Source: Candidatus Methylomirabilota bacterium (GTDB lineage Bacteria > Methylomirabilota > Methylomirabilia > Methylomirabilales > Methylomirabilaceae). From it: 9,388 nt of DNA. Numbering within the stretch: the first letter of the stretch is position 1; each line of letters begins with the position of its first letter. Location: the NCBI GenBank assembly GCA_016200385.1, contig JACQEV010000028.1, positions 1-9,388 of the forward strand, read 5' to 3'. Positions 1-6,246 of this stretch are shown one piece after another. The position numbers and the translations under genes were made by a program. The notes under the pieces are model-generated. The model did not search any database. It was given only the letters and a program-made list of their open reading frames with translations, and had not been told where the DNA came from.

Positions 1-77
1 CGGTCGAGCGCCTCCAAACACAGTTCCTCGCGCTCAAGAAGGATCGAGGCCGCGGTGCCGTTCAGGCCTCACCGTGA
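1..77 (+). CDS. C-terminal tail of an upstream gene (possibly DNA primase DnaG), partial
   Basis: Reading from base 3, the frame gives about 24 codons and stops at TGA 75-77. The peptide is a basic amphipathic helix-like tail (it starts VERLQTQFLALKKDRGRG). That resembles the end of a DnaG helicase-binding domain, and dnaG commonly lies directly before rpoD, but 24 residues are too few to prove homology. Another frame stays open to the TGA at 166-168 and could in principle carry the true end. The assignment therefore rests mainly on position. Confidence 0.35.
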   Translation, partial: VERLQTQFLALKKDRGRGAVQASP

Positions 78-181
78 GCGCGTGACGGAGACTGCGGTGG
101 ACTTGAACCAGGCGCTCGAAGCCGGCTCGCACGAGCGACGGGGGGCGAAGGTCGAGATTTCGATGTGAAGGAGAGGAATGT

Positions 182-2164
182 ATGGCGAATGCTCACAAGG
201 CAAGACGACCCGCCAAGCCCATTCGATTGACGCCGCGTAAGAAGACCACTCGGAGTCCTTTGGCGGTGCGCAAGCGGGTCCTCTTCCACAAACCGGAAAA
301 GGCCAAAGCGGCCCCCGGCATGCCGCCTCGCGGGAGGCTGGAGCAATCCGGGCCGGCGAAGGCATCTGGCAAAGGTTCTGGTTCTGGGACCGGAAGGAAG
401 GCGATGGACCAGGCCGCTTCTGCCCGGGGGATCAGGCCCCTGGTTTCTCTCGGTCGGAAGAAGGGCTACCTCACCTATGATGAGATGAATACCCTGCTGC
501 CGGAAGAGGTCACATCGGCCGACCAGATCGACAAGATCCTGAACCTCTTCGATGAGATGGATATCGAGGTGGTGGATGAGGCCGAGCGGCCGAAGCCGGT
601 GGGATCACTGGAGCCCCAGGAAGAAGAGAGCTCCGAGATGGAGCTGGAGCTCGCTCCATCGTCTGTCGGCAGGACCGATGACCCGGTCCGCATGTACCTT
701 CGGGAAATGGGGAAAACCCCCCTCCTGACCCGGGAAGGGGAGATTCGGATCGCAAAGCGGATCGAGGAGGGACGCAAGGAGGTGGCTGACGCCGTCTGCC
801 GGGCCGGCGTCGCGGTTCGGGAGATCACGGAAATCGGCGAGCGGCTGCTGCAGGGGGGGGCTCGGGTTGGGGAGCTGTTCGCGCTGAATGAGTTCGATGA
901 GATCTCCGAGCAGAAGGAGCAGGAGATACTGGCCGAAAACGCCACGCTGCTGGAAGGTCTCCGAAAGGAACAGGCGAAGATCGATGACTTAGGCCGCCGT
1001 TACCAGCGAGGCGTCGGCCGTCTCACCGAAAGGTGGCAGCAGAGGATTCAAGGGGAGATTGCGCGCCGCAAGGCAGCGCAGGCCACCCTTCTTCAAAAGC
1101 TCAATATCAACCAGAGAATTGTCGAAAGAGTCGTGGCCCGGATGCGCAATCTCTTGGAGAGAATCGAGCAGGGCGAGCGGGAGCTTCGTGAGACGGGACG
1201 GCTCTACCGCTTGTCGATGCAGGATATCAAGGTCATCTCGACCAACGGTCGGGACAGGACTGCTGCGGTGCGAGGGATTGTGCGCCGGACCAAGCTGGGT
1301 CGGAAGGAACTGGATGAGTGTGAACGCGCGACCGCGAATATCCAGCGGAAGATCCGGAAGGTCGAGGAGGAGGCTGACGCCTCGGCCAAGGAGTTGCGAT
1401 CCTTGCTGCAAGCCATCACCAACGGCGAGCGGAAGGCGCTCCTGGCGAAGAAGGAGATGGTGGAGGCCAATCTCCGGCTAGTGATCAGCATTGCGAAGAA
1501 ATACACCAACCGTGGCCTTCAGTTCCTTGACTTGATCCAGGAGGGGAACATCGGCCTGATGCGGGCGGTGGACAAGTTCGAATATCAGCGGGGATATAAG
1601 TTCAGCACATACGCGACGTGGTGGATCCGCCAGGCTATCACGCGGGCCATTGCCGACCAGGCCCGCACCATCCGGATCCCTGTTCATATGATTGAGACCA
1701 TCAACAAGTTGACCCGGGCCTCCCGTTACTTGGTTCAGGAGATGGGGCGGGAGCCGATGCCGGAGGAGATCGCCCAGAAGATCGACCTGCCGGTTGACAA
1801 GGTCCGGAAGGTCCTCAAGATCGCCCAGGAGCCGATCTCCCTCGAGACGCCGATCGGAGAGGAGGAGGATTCCCATCTGGGGGACTTCATCGAGGACAAA
1901 GGGGCGGTGTCCCCGGTCGAGGCCGTCATCAGTATCAACCTGAGCGGTCAGACCGACGAGGTTCTCCAGACCCTGACTGAACGGGAGAAAAGGGTGTTGG
2001 AGCTGCGCTTCGGGATCGGGGACGGGCGCGACCATACATTGGAAGAAGTGGGCCAGCAGTTCGATGTCACTCGGGAACGGATCAGACAGATCGAGGCCAA
2101 GGCATTGCGGAAGCTCCGGCATCCCACTCGAAGCAAGAAGCTCAAGAGCTTCGTCGAAGGCTAG
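182..2164 (+). CDS. rpoD: RNA polymerase primary sigma factor RpoD (sigma-70)
   Basis: Housekeeping sigma subunit that directs RNA polymerase to -35/-10 promoters; 660 residues. Region 1.1 lies at about 82-135, region 1.2 at 166-198 ([12 protein letters not shown]), and a charged non-conserved insert at about 199-415. Regions 2.1-2.4 lie at 426-511 and include the melting and -10 binding segment [13 protein letters not shown]. Region 3 is at about 512-585. Region 4 is at about 590-655, with the -35 helix-turn-helix at 619-646 ending in [18 protein letters not shown]. The order and the length of the insert match group 1 sigma factors. The ATG at 182 has AAGGAG at 168-173 with 8-nt spacing. Residues 1-74 form an unusual Lys/Arg-rich, Gly/Ser/Pro-rich leader with 21 basic and 2 acidic residues. 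A second in-frame ATG at 404 has its own purine-rich site (GGAAGG at 393-398), so a shorter form starting at residue 75 is possible. Family identity is certain; the exact start is less so. Confidence 0.98.
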   Translation: MANAHKARRPAKPIRLTPRKKTTRSPLAVRKRVLFHKPEKAKAAPGMPPRGRLEQSGPAKASGKGSGSGTGRKAMDQAASARGIRPLVSLGRKKGYLTYDEMNTLLPEEVTSADQIDKILNLFDEMDIEVVDEAERPKPVGSLEPQEEESSEMELELAPSSVGRTDDPVRMYLREMGKTPLLTREGEIRIAKRIEEGRKEVADAVCRAGVAVREITEIGERLLQGGARVGELFALNEFDEISEQKEQEILAENATLLEGLRKEQAKIDDLGRRYQRGVGRLTERWQQRIQGEIARRKAAQATLLQKLNINQRIVERVVARMRNLLERIEQGERELRETGRLYRLSMQDIKVISTNGRDRTAAVRGIVRRTKLGRKELDECERATANIQRKIRKVEEEADASAKELRSLLQAITNGERKALLAKKEMVEANLRLVISIAKKYTNRGLQFLDLIQEGNIGLMRAVDKFEYQRGYKFSTYATWWIRQAITRAIADQARTIRIPVHMIETINKLTRASRYLVQEMGREPMPEEIAQKIDLPVDKVRKVLKIAQEPISLETPIGEEEDSHLGDFIEDKGAVSPVEAVISINLSGQTDEVLQTLTEREKRVLELRFGIGDGRDHTLEEVGQQFDVTRERIRQIEAKALRKLRHPTRSKKLKSFVEG

Positions 2165-2175
2165 ATCGGTTAATG

Positions 2176-2258
2176 GTTCACAGTTCACGGTTCACAGTCA
2201 TCGGAATAAGGCCCCTTCAATATCATTTACCGTCAACTGTCAACCGTCAACTGTCAAC
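2176..2258. repeat. Paired 7-bp tandem repeats forming an imperfect inverted repeat (rpoD-tRNA gap)
   Basis: Eleven bases after the rpoD stop, three head-to-tail heptamers run from 2176 to 2196 with units GTTCACA and GTTCACG. After a gap, four more run from 2231 to 2258, alternating CGTCAAC and TGTCAAC. The second array read on the opposite strand is GTTGACR, so bases 2176-2198 and 2236-2258 form inverted arms of 23 nt. They differ only at the fourth base of each heptamer (3 mismatches), around a 37-nt loop. No T-run follows, so it does not look like an intrinsic terminator. Function is unknown. It may be an interspersed repeat, an mRNA 3'-end stabiliser or a processing signal. Confidence 0.85.
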
Positions 2259-2264
2259 GTCTGC

Positions 2265-2341
2265 GGGCCCATAGCTCAGTTGGTTAGAGCCCCCGGCTCA
2301 TAACCGGGTCGTCCCTGGTTCGAGTCCAGGTGGGCCCACCA
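2265..2341 (+). tRNA. tRNA with CAT anticodon (probably tRNA-Ile2 read as AUA; possibly elongator tRNA-Met)
   Basis: A complete cloverleaf of 74 nt plus an encoded CCA at 2339-2341. The acceptor stem is GGGCCCA paired with TGGGCCC, the D stem GCTC/GAGC, the anticodon stem CCCGG/CCGGG with loop CTCATAA (anticodon CAT at 2299-2301), a 5-nt variable loop, and the T stem CCTGG/CCAGG with loop TTCGAGT. The first base pair is G-C and the D arm is ordinary, so it is not an initiator tRNA. The consecutive C4-G69 and C5-G68 pairs agree with what I recall as determinants for TilS, which converts C34 to lysidine in tRNA-Ile2. Automatic annotation would normally call this tRNA-Met. No separate promoter is obvious, so it may be co-transcribed with a neighbour. 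Confidence 0.96.
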
Positions 2342-2347
2342 CACCAG

Positions 2348-2425
2348 AGCTGTCAGCCAACAGCACTTAGCTATCAGCCCTGGATGCAGATTATGCTGAA
2401 AGCTGAGAGCTGACCGCTGACAGCT
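2348..2425. repeat. Second heptamer-based imperfect inverted repeat (tRNA to COG1579 gene gap)
   Basis: The right arm (2395-2425) is a tandem array of four 7-bp units, GCTGAAA, GCTGAGA, GCTGACC and GCTGACA, ending in GCT. The left arm (2348-2378) is a decayed complementary copy with the same 7-bp phase. Together they make 31-nt inverted arms with 6 mismatches and a 16-nt loop; the outer 10 bp (AGCTGTCAGC against GCTGACAGCT) are perfect. It starts 6 nt after the tRNA CCA end and finishes 25 nt before the next gene. Only a loose, interrupted T-rich stretch follows, so a terminator role is uncertain. Confidence 0.85.
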
Positions 2426-2450
2426 ATTTCCGACTTTATTGGAGCGCAAC

Positions 2451-3155
2451 GTGCTGGACGAGCTGGAACGGCTAGTCGACTTACAGCAGCTTGACTCCGA
2501 AATCGCTGAGCTCGAAGCGGCGGCGGCTGCCATTCCTGGACAGATTCGAGCGATGGAAGAGCAGTTGCTTCACGCCAAGGCCGCCCTCGATGAGGCAACA
2601 GCGGAGACAGAGAAGCTGCAGAAACTTCGCCGCCAGAAAGAACGCGATTTGGAGGAGGCGAATAGGGAGCTCAAGAAGCGACAGAGCCGGCTTTACGAGA
2701 TCAAGACTAACCAGGAATACTCCGCTGTCCTGAAGGAGATCGATGGGTTGAAACAGAAGGTTTCGACCCTGGAGGAAGAGATTCTCGTGTTCCTCGACCA
2801 GATCGACGCGGCAGTGAAAGATCGGGCTAAAGAGGAGGAGGGATTCCGGTTCAAAGAGGCGGAGTACTTGAGGGACAAGCAGCAGAGGGGAGGCGAGCTT
2901 CGAGAAATACAGGGCCGCTTGGCCAAGTTACAGGGGGCCAGGAAAGGCCGGTCGAAAGGTGTGGAAGCATCGTTGCTACAGCAATATCTTCGGCTCCTCA
3001 AGATTCGAGCTGGCTTGGCGGTGGCCCCGGCGAGTGGAGGGTCCTGCGAAGGGTGCCACGTGGCTCTCACCCCTCAGTTGTATAACGAGGTCCGCCGGAA
3101 CGAAGAGATCTTGACCTGCGAACGATGCGGCCGGATCCTCTATTGGAAGGGATAG
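2451..3155 (+). CDS. Coiled-coil / C4 zinc-ribbon protein (COG1579, DUF164 / CT398-HP0958 family)
   Basis: A 234-residue protein. Residues 1-165 are a long heptad-rich, Glu/Lys/Leu-rich helical hairpin, interrupted near 85-97 by the family-typical segment KTNQEYSAVLKEI. Residues 196-234 form a zinc ribbon with ligands C199, C202, C223 and C226. Known members act as adaptors: Helicobacter HP0958 (FlgZ) and Chlamydia CT398 bind sigma-54, and HP0958 also touches flagellar export and flaA mRNA. Most homologues are uncharacterised, so a sigma-54 role here is only an inference. I chose GTG 2451 because GGAG at 2441-2444 lies 6 nt upstream; a TTG at 2439 would overlap that site and add four residues. 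It is the first gene of a tight four-gene block, and the next gene starts 1 nt after its stop. Confidence 0.9.
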   Translation: MLDELERLVDLQQLDSEIAELEAAAAAIPGQIRAMEEQLLHAKAALDEATAETEKLQKLRRQKERDLEEANRELKKRQSRLYEIKTNQEYSAVLKEIDGLKQKVSTLEEEILVFLDQIDAAVKDRAKEEEGFRFKEAEYLRDKQQRGGELREIQGRLAKLQGARKGRSKGVEASLLQQYLRLLKIRAGLAVAPASGGSCEGCHVALTPQLYNEVRRNEEILTCERCGRILYWKG

Positions 3156-3156
3156 G

Positions 3157-3756
3157 GTGCGACCGGACGAGATCTGTGCGATCCTCCGTCGGCTGGCGGC
3201 CAAGGCTCCTTCAGGCGGTGAGGTCTCACCCGCTCTAGCTCTTTCCTCAAGAGAGCGACGCGCCATCCTGGGGGCAGTAGAGCTGCTCGAACGGGCGTAC
3301 AGTCTCTCTGCTCCAGGCGCAAGAAAAGGATTGCGGCTCGTGGTGAATATCGACGGGGCCTCTCGCGGTAATCCGGGCCCGGCCGGGATCGGCGTCATGA
3401 TAAAGGAAGAGAACGGGCGGTTGGAACGAGAGCTCTCGAAGTACATCGGCGAGGCCACCAATAACGTTGCCGAATACGAAGCGCTCCTCCTCGCCCTGCG
3501 GGAAGTAGGAAGTCTGAAGCCAGCGGAGGTCAGAATCCTGTCGGACTCCGAGCTCTTGGTCCGGCAAATTGAAGGCACATACCGAGTCAAGAATCCCCGC
3601 CTTGCTCTGCTGCATTCGCAGGCGCAGGACCTCATACGAACCATCCCCTCCTTTCGCATCGAGCACGTCGGTCGAGAGCTAAACCTTCGGGCGGATGCGC
3701 TCGCCAATCGCGGTATTGACGAGGCGCTGGTTGGAGCGCCTCGCGACGGGGGATGA
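3157..3756 (+). CDS. Ribonuclease HI family protein with N-terminal helical extension
   Basis: Predicted metal-dependent nuclease cutting the RNA strand of RNA-DNA hybrids (R-loops, primers); 199 residues, cytoplasmic. The RNase H fold begins near residue 59 with VVNIDGASRGNPGPAG. The four expected acidic catalytic residues are D66, E106 (in NNVAEYEALLLAL), D130 (in ILSDSELLV) and D180 (in NLRADALAN). The Trp/Lys-rich substrate handle of E. coli RnhA is absent, as in the short COG0328 relatives often annotated 'reverse transcriptase-like'. Residues 1-58 are an added, mostly helical segment that I do not recognise; it does not look like the usual eukaryotic-type hybrid-binding domain. The GTG start has GGAAGG at 3145-3150 (6-nt spacing) and follows the previous stop by 1 nt. 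The stop overlaps the next start as ATGA. It could be a tRNA- or nucleotide-processing enzyme of the same fold instead. Confidence 0.9.
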   Translation: MRPDEICAILRRLAAKAPSGGEVSPALALSSRERRAILGAVELLERAYSLSAPGARKGLRLVVNIDGASRGNPGPAGIGVMIKEENGRLERELSKYIGEATNNVAEYEALLLALREVGSLKPAEVRILSDSELLVRQIEGTYRVKNPRLALLHSQAQDLIRTIPSFRIEHVGRELNLRADALANRGIDEALVGAPRDGG

Positions 3757-4349
3757 ACGTGAACGGACAGCATCGTGGGGCTTCCCCTGTTCTTGGGATC
3801 TCGGCTATCGTCGTTCTTGTCATCCTGGCCGGTGCGTTTTATCTCTGGAGCGCGTACAATCAACTGGTTTCGATGGATGAGGGAATCAAGTCGGCCTGGG
3901 CCCAGGTCGAGAACCAGCTCCAGCGTCGGGCGGACCTGATCCCGAATCTGGTGGCGACGGTAAAAGGGTATGCCGCCCACGAGAGAGAAGTCCTGGAGGG
4001 TATCGCCGATGCGAGGGCGCGGATGGCCGGAGCCAGGACCGTCGAGGAAAAAATGAATGCCAGTAACGCCCTGGACTCTGCACTGGGGCGCCTTCTGGTC
4101 GTCGTTGAGCGCTATCCGAACCTCAAAGCAGACAGGAGCTTCATACGCTTGATGGACGAGCTGGCGGGCACAGAGAATAGGTTGGCAGTCGAACGGAAGC
4201 GATACAATGATTTGGTACAAAGTTACAACATCAAGATTCGTCGCTTCCCGGAACGGACCGTAGCAGGGCTTTTCCGTTTTGAGAAGGCAACCTACTTCCA
4301 GGTGGCTGAGTCTGCCAGGGCGGTCCCCAAAGTGGAGTTTGCCAGGTGA
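3753..4349 (+). CDS. lemA: LemA family membrane protein
   Basis: A 198-residue protein with one N-terminal membrane helix (about 12-33), probably leaving a short N-terminus outside and the four-helix LemA domain in the cytoplasm. Family motifs are clear: SAWAQVENQLQRRADLIPNL at 48-66 followed by VATVKGYA, the long helix around 120-150, YNDLVQSYN (151-159), and a C-terminal block FPERTVAGLFRF (165-176). The biochemical role of LemA proteins is not settled. They are often encoded beside a TPM-domain (YgcG-like) protein or the HtpX protease, and neither occurs here. Its ATG overlaps the stop of the RNase H gene (ATGA) and its stop overlaps the next start (GTGA), which implies translational coupling. 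Length is normal for the family. Confidence 0.93.
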   Translation: MNVNGQHRGASPVLGISAIVVLVILAGAFYLWSAYNQLVSMDEGIKSAWAQVENQLQRRADLIPNLVATVKGYAAHEREVLEGIADARARMAGARTVEEKMNASNALDSALGRLLVVVERYPNLKADRSFIRLMDELAGTENRLAVERKRYNDLVQSYNIKIRRFPERTVAGLFRFEKATYFQVAESARAVPKVEFAR

Positions 4350-4843
4350 GGGAGAAAGGATCAAGGAGGAAACGCAAGGGAGGCGACCCCTCAAGTTGTG
4401 CGGATGTCCTCGAGGGAACCCTTCAAGGACTGGGTCTCGGTCGGGTGACCCGTCACCTCGCCTTACTCAAGGTATGGGACCGCGCCATCGCGCCGCGCAT
4501 CAGGGAGCGGGCGAGCGTGGAGGATTTTAGGGAGGGGCGACTGTACCTCTGCGTCGAAGATCCGATCTGGCTGCACGAGTTGCACATGCTGCGTCATAAG
4601 CTGAAGATAATGCTCAACGAGGAGATAGGCGAGGCGGTGGTGGGCGAGATCGTCTTGAGGATCGGTCGAACTGCTCGGCGAGCCAGCGCCAGAATGCCCA
4701 ATCCACCAGTACAGAGACCAGCTCGTGCCGGGCTATCAGAGATGGAGGCGAAGATCGAGCAGCTCCTAAAGCCGCTTGAAAACGTGCCATGTCGCGACGC
4801 CTTGAAGCACCTGTTTGATCGGTGGGCGGCGAGGTCGATTTGA
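4346..4843 (+). CDS. DUF721 / DciA-like protein (predicted replicative helicase-loading factor)
   Basis: A 165-residue protein. After a very basic start (REKGSRRKRKGG), residues about 20-108 match the DUF721 pattern: an initial helix, a conserved Trp (LKVWDRAIAP, 41-50), then GRLYLCVEDPIWLHELH (64-80) and an amphipathic helix to about 93. DUF721 includes DciA, which many bacteria use to load the DnaB helicase in place of DnaC/DnaI. Residues 115-130 are a Pro/Arg-rich linker and 131-163 form a further predicted helical tail, so the protein is longer than the bare domain. GTG 4346 overlaps the lemA stop (GTGA), with GGAG at 4334-4337 eight bases upstream. It is the last gene of the block. Family assignment is good, but the DciA function is inferred, because DUF721 proteins are divergent. 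Confidence 0.8.
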   Translation: MREKGSRRKRKGGDPSSCADVLEGTLQGLGLGRVTRHLALLKVWDRAIAPRIRERASVEDFREGRLYLCVEDPIWLHELHMLRHKLKIMLNEEIGEAVVGEIVLRIGRTARRASARMPNPPVQRPARAGLSEMEAKIEQLLKPLENVPCRDALKHLFDRWAARSI

Positions 4844-4969
4844 CACATGTGTTGAAAAATCTCAACAGTCCGCTGATCCCTGTTTAGCGATGACCTCCAG
4901 CTACGCTTCTAACGTATTGAATTTCCAGTAATAATCTCGCAATATTCTTCGTGATCTTTCCAGACAAAG

Positions 4970-4985
4970 TGGTATATGATTTGCA
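4970..4985 (+). promoter_or_regulatory. Candidate sigma-54 (-24/-12) promoter for lpxC
   Basis: The sequence TGGTATATGATTTGCA has GG at 4971-4972 and GC at 4983-4984 separated by exactly 10 bases. It has the full -12 element TTGCA and TGG-A at the -24 element (consensus TGGCACG-N4-TTGCW). Transcription would start near 4996, about 70 nt before the lpxC start. It lies in a locally AT-rich gap (about 42% G+C over 4861-5060 by hand count). A TATGAT (4975-4980) inside the same site could instead serve as a sigma-70 -10 element, although its -35 region is poor. Confidence 0.5.
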
Positions 4986-5066
4986 CTTCCCAAGTACTGG
5001 CCATCATGGCAAGAAATTACTGTATCGGTATCCACTAAAAATCGTACATAACCACAGGAGAAGACG

Positions 5067-5990
5067 GTGAGCCATCAGCGAACGCTTCAAGCCGCAGCAG
5101 CCTGTGAAGGCATAGGGTTACACACCGGGCAGACGGTGCGAATGTGTCTCCGGCCGGCTGCGGCTAACTTCGGCGTTGCGTTTAAGCGCATAGATCTTCC
5201 CGCGAGTCCGATCATCGAAGCCAACCCTGCCAACATCGTCGATGCTCATCACGCGACGACCATCGGTAAGGGTGGCGTGAAGGTGAGGACCATCGAGCAC
5301 CTGATGGCGGCATTCGCCGGAATGGGGTTAGACAACGTCTTGGTGGAGCTCAACGGCGAGGAGGTGCCCATCATGGATGGAAGCGCCGCGCCATTCGTTG
5401 AGCTGATCAAGAAGGCAGGTCTCCGACGGCAGATGGTCCCCAGAACGTATCTGAAGATTAAAGAGCGTCTTGTTGTTGAGGCAGACCGCCGCAGCATTCA
5501 GATCGTCCCTTCGGAGCGACTTCAGGTCATTTATACGATGCGCTTCGACCATCCTCTTCTCGGAGAACAGTCGGCCGCGTTCGACATCTCCAAGGAGACG
5601 TTCATCAGCGAGATCGCCAGTTGTCGGACCTTCGGCTTCGTGAAGGACGTGGAAGAGCTTCGCCGCCGCAATTTCGCTCTGGGTGGCTCGTTCGACAACG
5701 CGGTGGTGATTGGCGAAGGTGGTGTACTGAACGGCGATCTCCGCTTTCGGGACGAGTTGGTTCGCCATAAGGTGCTCGATCTCTTGGGAGATCTCTATCT
5801 CCTTGGCAGACCAGTTCTTGGGACCGTGATCGCCCACAGCGCTGGACACCTCTTACATACCAGGCTCGTCCAGGAAATCCAGCGTCAGCTCGACATCCAG
5901 CATGCAGCCCCCGCCCGTAACGGCGTGATTGAACGATGGGCGAGGCCGCTGCTTCAGCCCGAACGATCCCTCAAGGTCGCCCCTTCGTAA
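5067..5990 (+). CDS. lpxC: UDP-3-O-acyl-N-acetylglucosamine deacetylase LpxC
   Basis: Zinc hydrolase that deacetylates UDP-3-O-acyl-GlcNAc, the committed step of lipid A synthesis in the cytoplasm; 307 residues, normal length. The N-terminal signature is CEGIGLHTG (13-21). E77 and H78 lie in TIEHLMAAFAG (catalytic base and zinc ligand). The second domain carries SCRTFGF (185-191), and HKVLDLLGDL supplies zinc ligands H234 and D238. H261 in HSAGHLLHTRL is the catalytic histidine. All active-site residues are present, so it should be functional. GTG 5067 is chosen because AGGAG at 5056-5060 lies 6 nt upstream. It is not next to fabZ/lpxA/lpxD or a division cluster. It has its own upstream region with a sigma-54-like site and is followed by the ntrYX pair after a 390-bp gap. 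Confidence 0.98.
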   Translation: MSHQRTLQAAAACEGIGLHTGQTVRMCLRPAAANFGVAFKRIDLPASPIIEANPANIVDAHHATTIGKGGVKVRTIEHLMAAFAGMGLDNVLVELNGEEVPIMDGSAAPFVELIKKAGLRRQMVPRTYLKIKERLVVEADRRSIQIVPSERLQVIYTMRFDHPLLGEQSAAFDISKETFISEIASCRTFGFVKDVEELRRRNFALGGSFDNAVVIGEGGVLNGDLRFRDELVRHKVLDLLGDLYLLGRPVLGTVIAHSAGHLLHTRLVQEIQRQLDIQHAAPARNGVIERWARPLLQPERSLKVAPS

Positions 5991-6064
5991 TTTCTCTCCT
6001 CCATTTTACGAGATCACGAGGACCTTTTCAGGTCCCCACCCAGACAGCCTCATCGACTTTGGCC

Positions 6065-6094
6065 TTGCAACCCTTCCGAGGTTTCGGCTATAGT
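6065..6094 (+). promoter_or_regulatory. Candidate sigma-70 promoter for ntrYX
   Basis: TTGCAA at 6065-6070 (4 of 6 to the -35 consensus) and TATAGT at 6089-6094 (5 of 6 to the -10 consensus) are separated by 18 bp. Transcription from here would give ntrY a leader of about 280 nt. A TTCGGC/GCCGAA hairpin overlaps the -10 element. Found by eye only. Confidence 0.4.
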
Positions 6095-6199
6095 GGCCGA
6101 AGAGTTCAGGGTAACGTGCGAGGTGATCCCGTGCAAGTCGAGGCGCAGATCCACTGCACCATAGTCATGTTTCCCCTTCACCACTCTCTTGTCCGCGTA

Positions 6200-6215
6200 T
6201 GGTCCTTCCGTTGCG
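6200..6215 (+). promoter_or_regulatory. Weaker sigma-54-like (-24/-12) site before ntrYX
   Basis: TGGTCCTTCCGTTGCG has GG at 6201-6202 and GC at 6213-6214 with the required 10 bases between them, and TTGC in the -12 element. The rest of the -24 element is poor and the last base is G rather than A/T. If real, it would let an NtrX-type activator regulate its own operon. Chance occurrence is quite possible. Confidence 0.3.
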
Positions 6216-6246
6216 ATGACTCACAGGCGATTTCAGGCCTCCTTGA

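Noticed and set aside
82..168. 28-codon GTG-started frame before rpoD
   Set aside because: Codon use looks plausible, but there is no ribosome site and no recognisable motif. It could be a continuation of the upstream gene if that gene uses another frame.
1059..1481. 140-codon plus-strand frame inside rpoD
   Set aside because: Out-of-frame shadow of the non-conserved region of RpoD; Arg/Ser-rich with no ribosome site.
2176..2425. CRISPR array
   Set aside because: Units are 7 bp, contiguous and without spacers; there are no cas genes.
2976..4394. 472-codon open frame on the minus strand
   Set aside because: It lies antisense to three recognised genes with clear motifs. The translation is low-complexity Arg/Ser/Pro-rich with no family signal, as expected opposite GC-rich genes.
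4843..4867. Palindrome ACACATGTGT and a 6-bp TGTTGA/TCAACA hairpin at the end of the DUF721 gene
   Set aside because: Short, AT-rich and without a T-run. Not enough to call an operator or terminator.
5000..5010. GCCAT-C-ATGGC palindrome before lpxC
   Set aside because: An 11-bp dyad sits just downstream of the sigma-54-like site and could be an operator, but a dyad of this size is too common to call without conservation.
6020..6035. Intrinsic terminator after lpxC
   Set aside because: The stem is only 5 bp and no T-run follows; C-rich sequence comes next.
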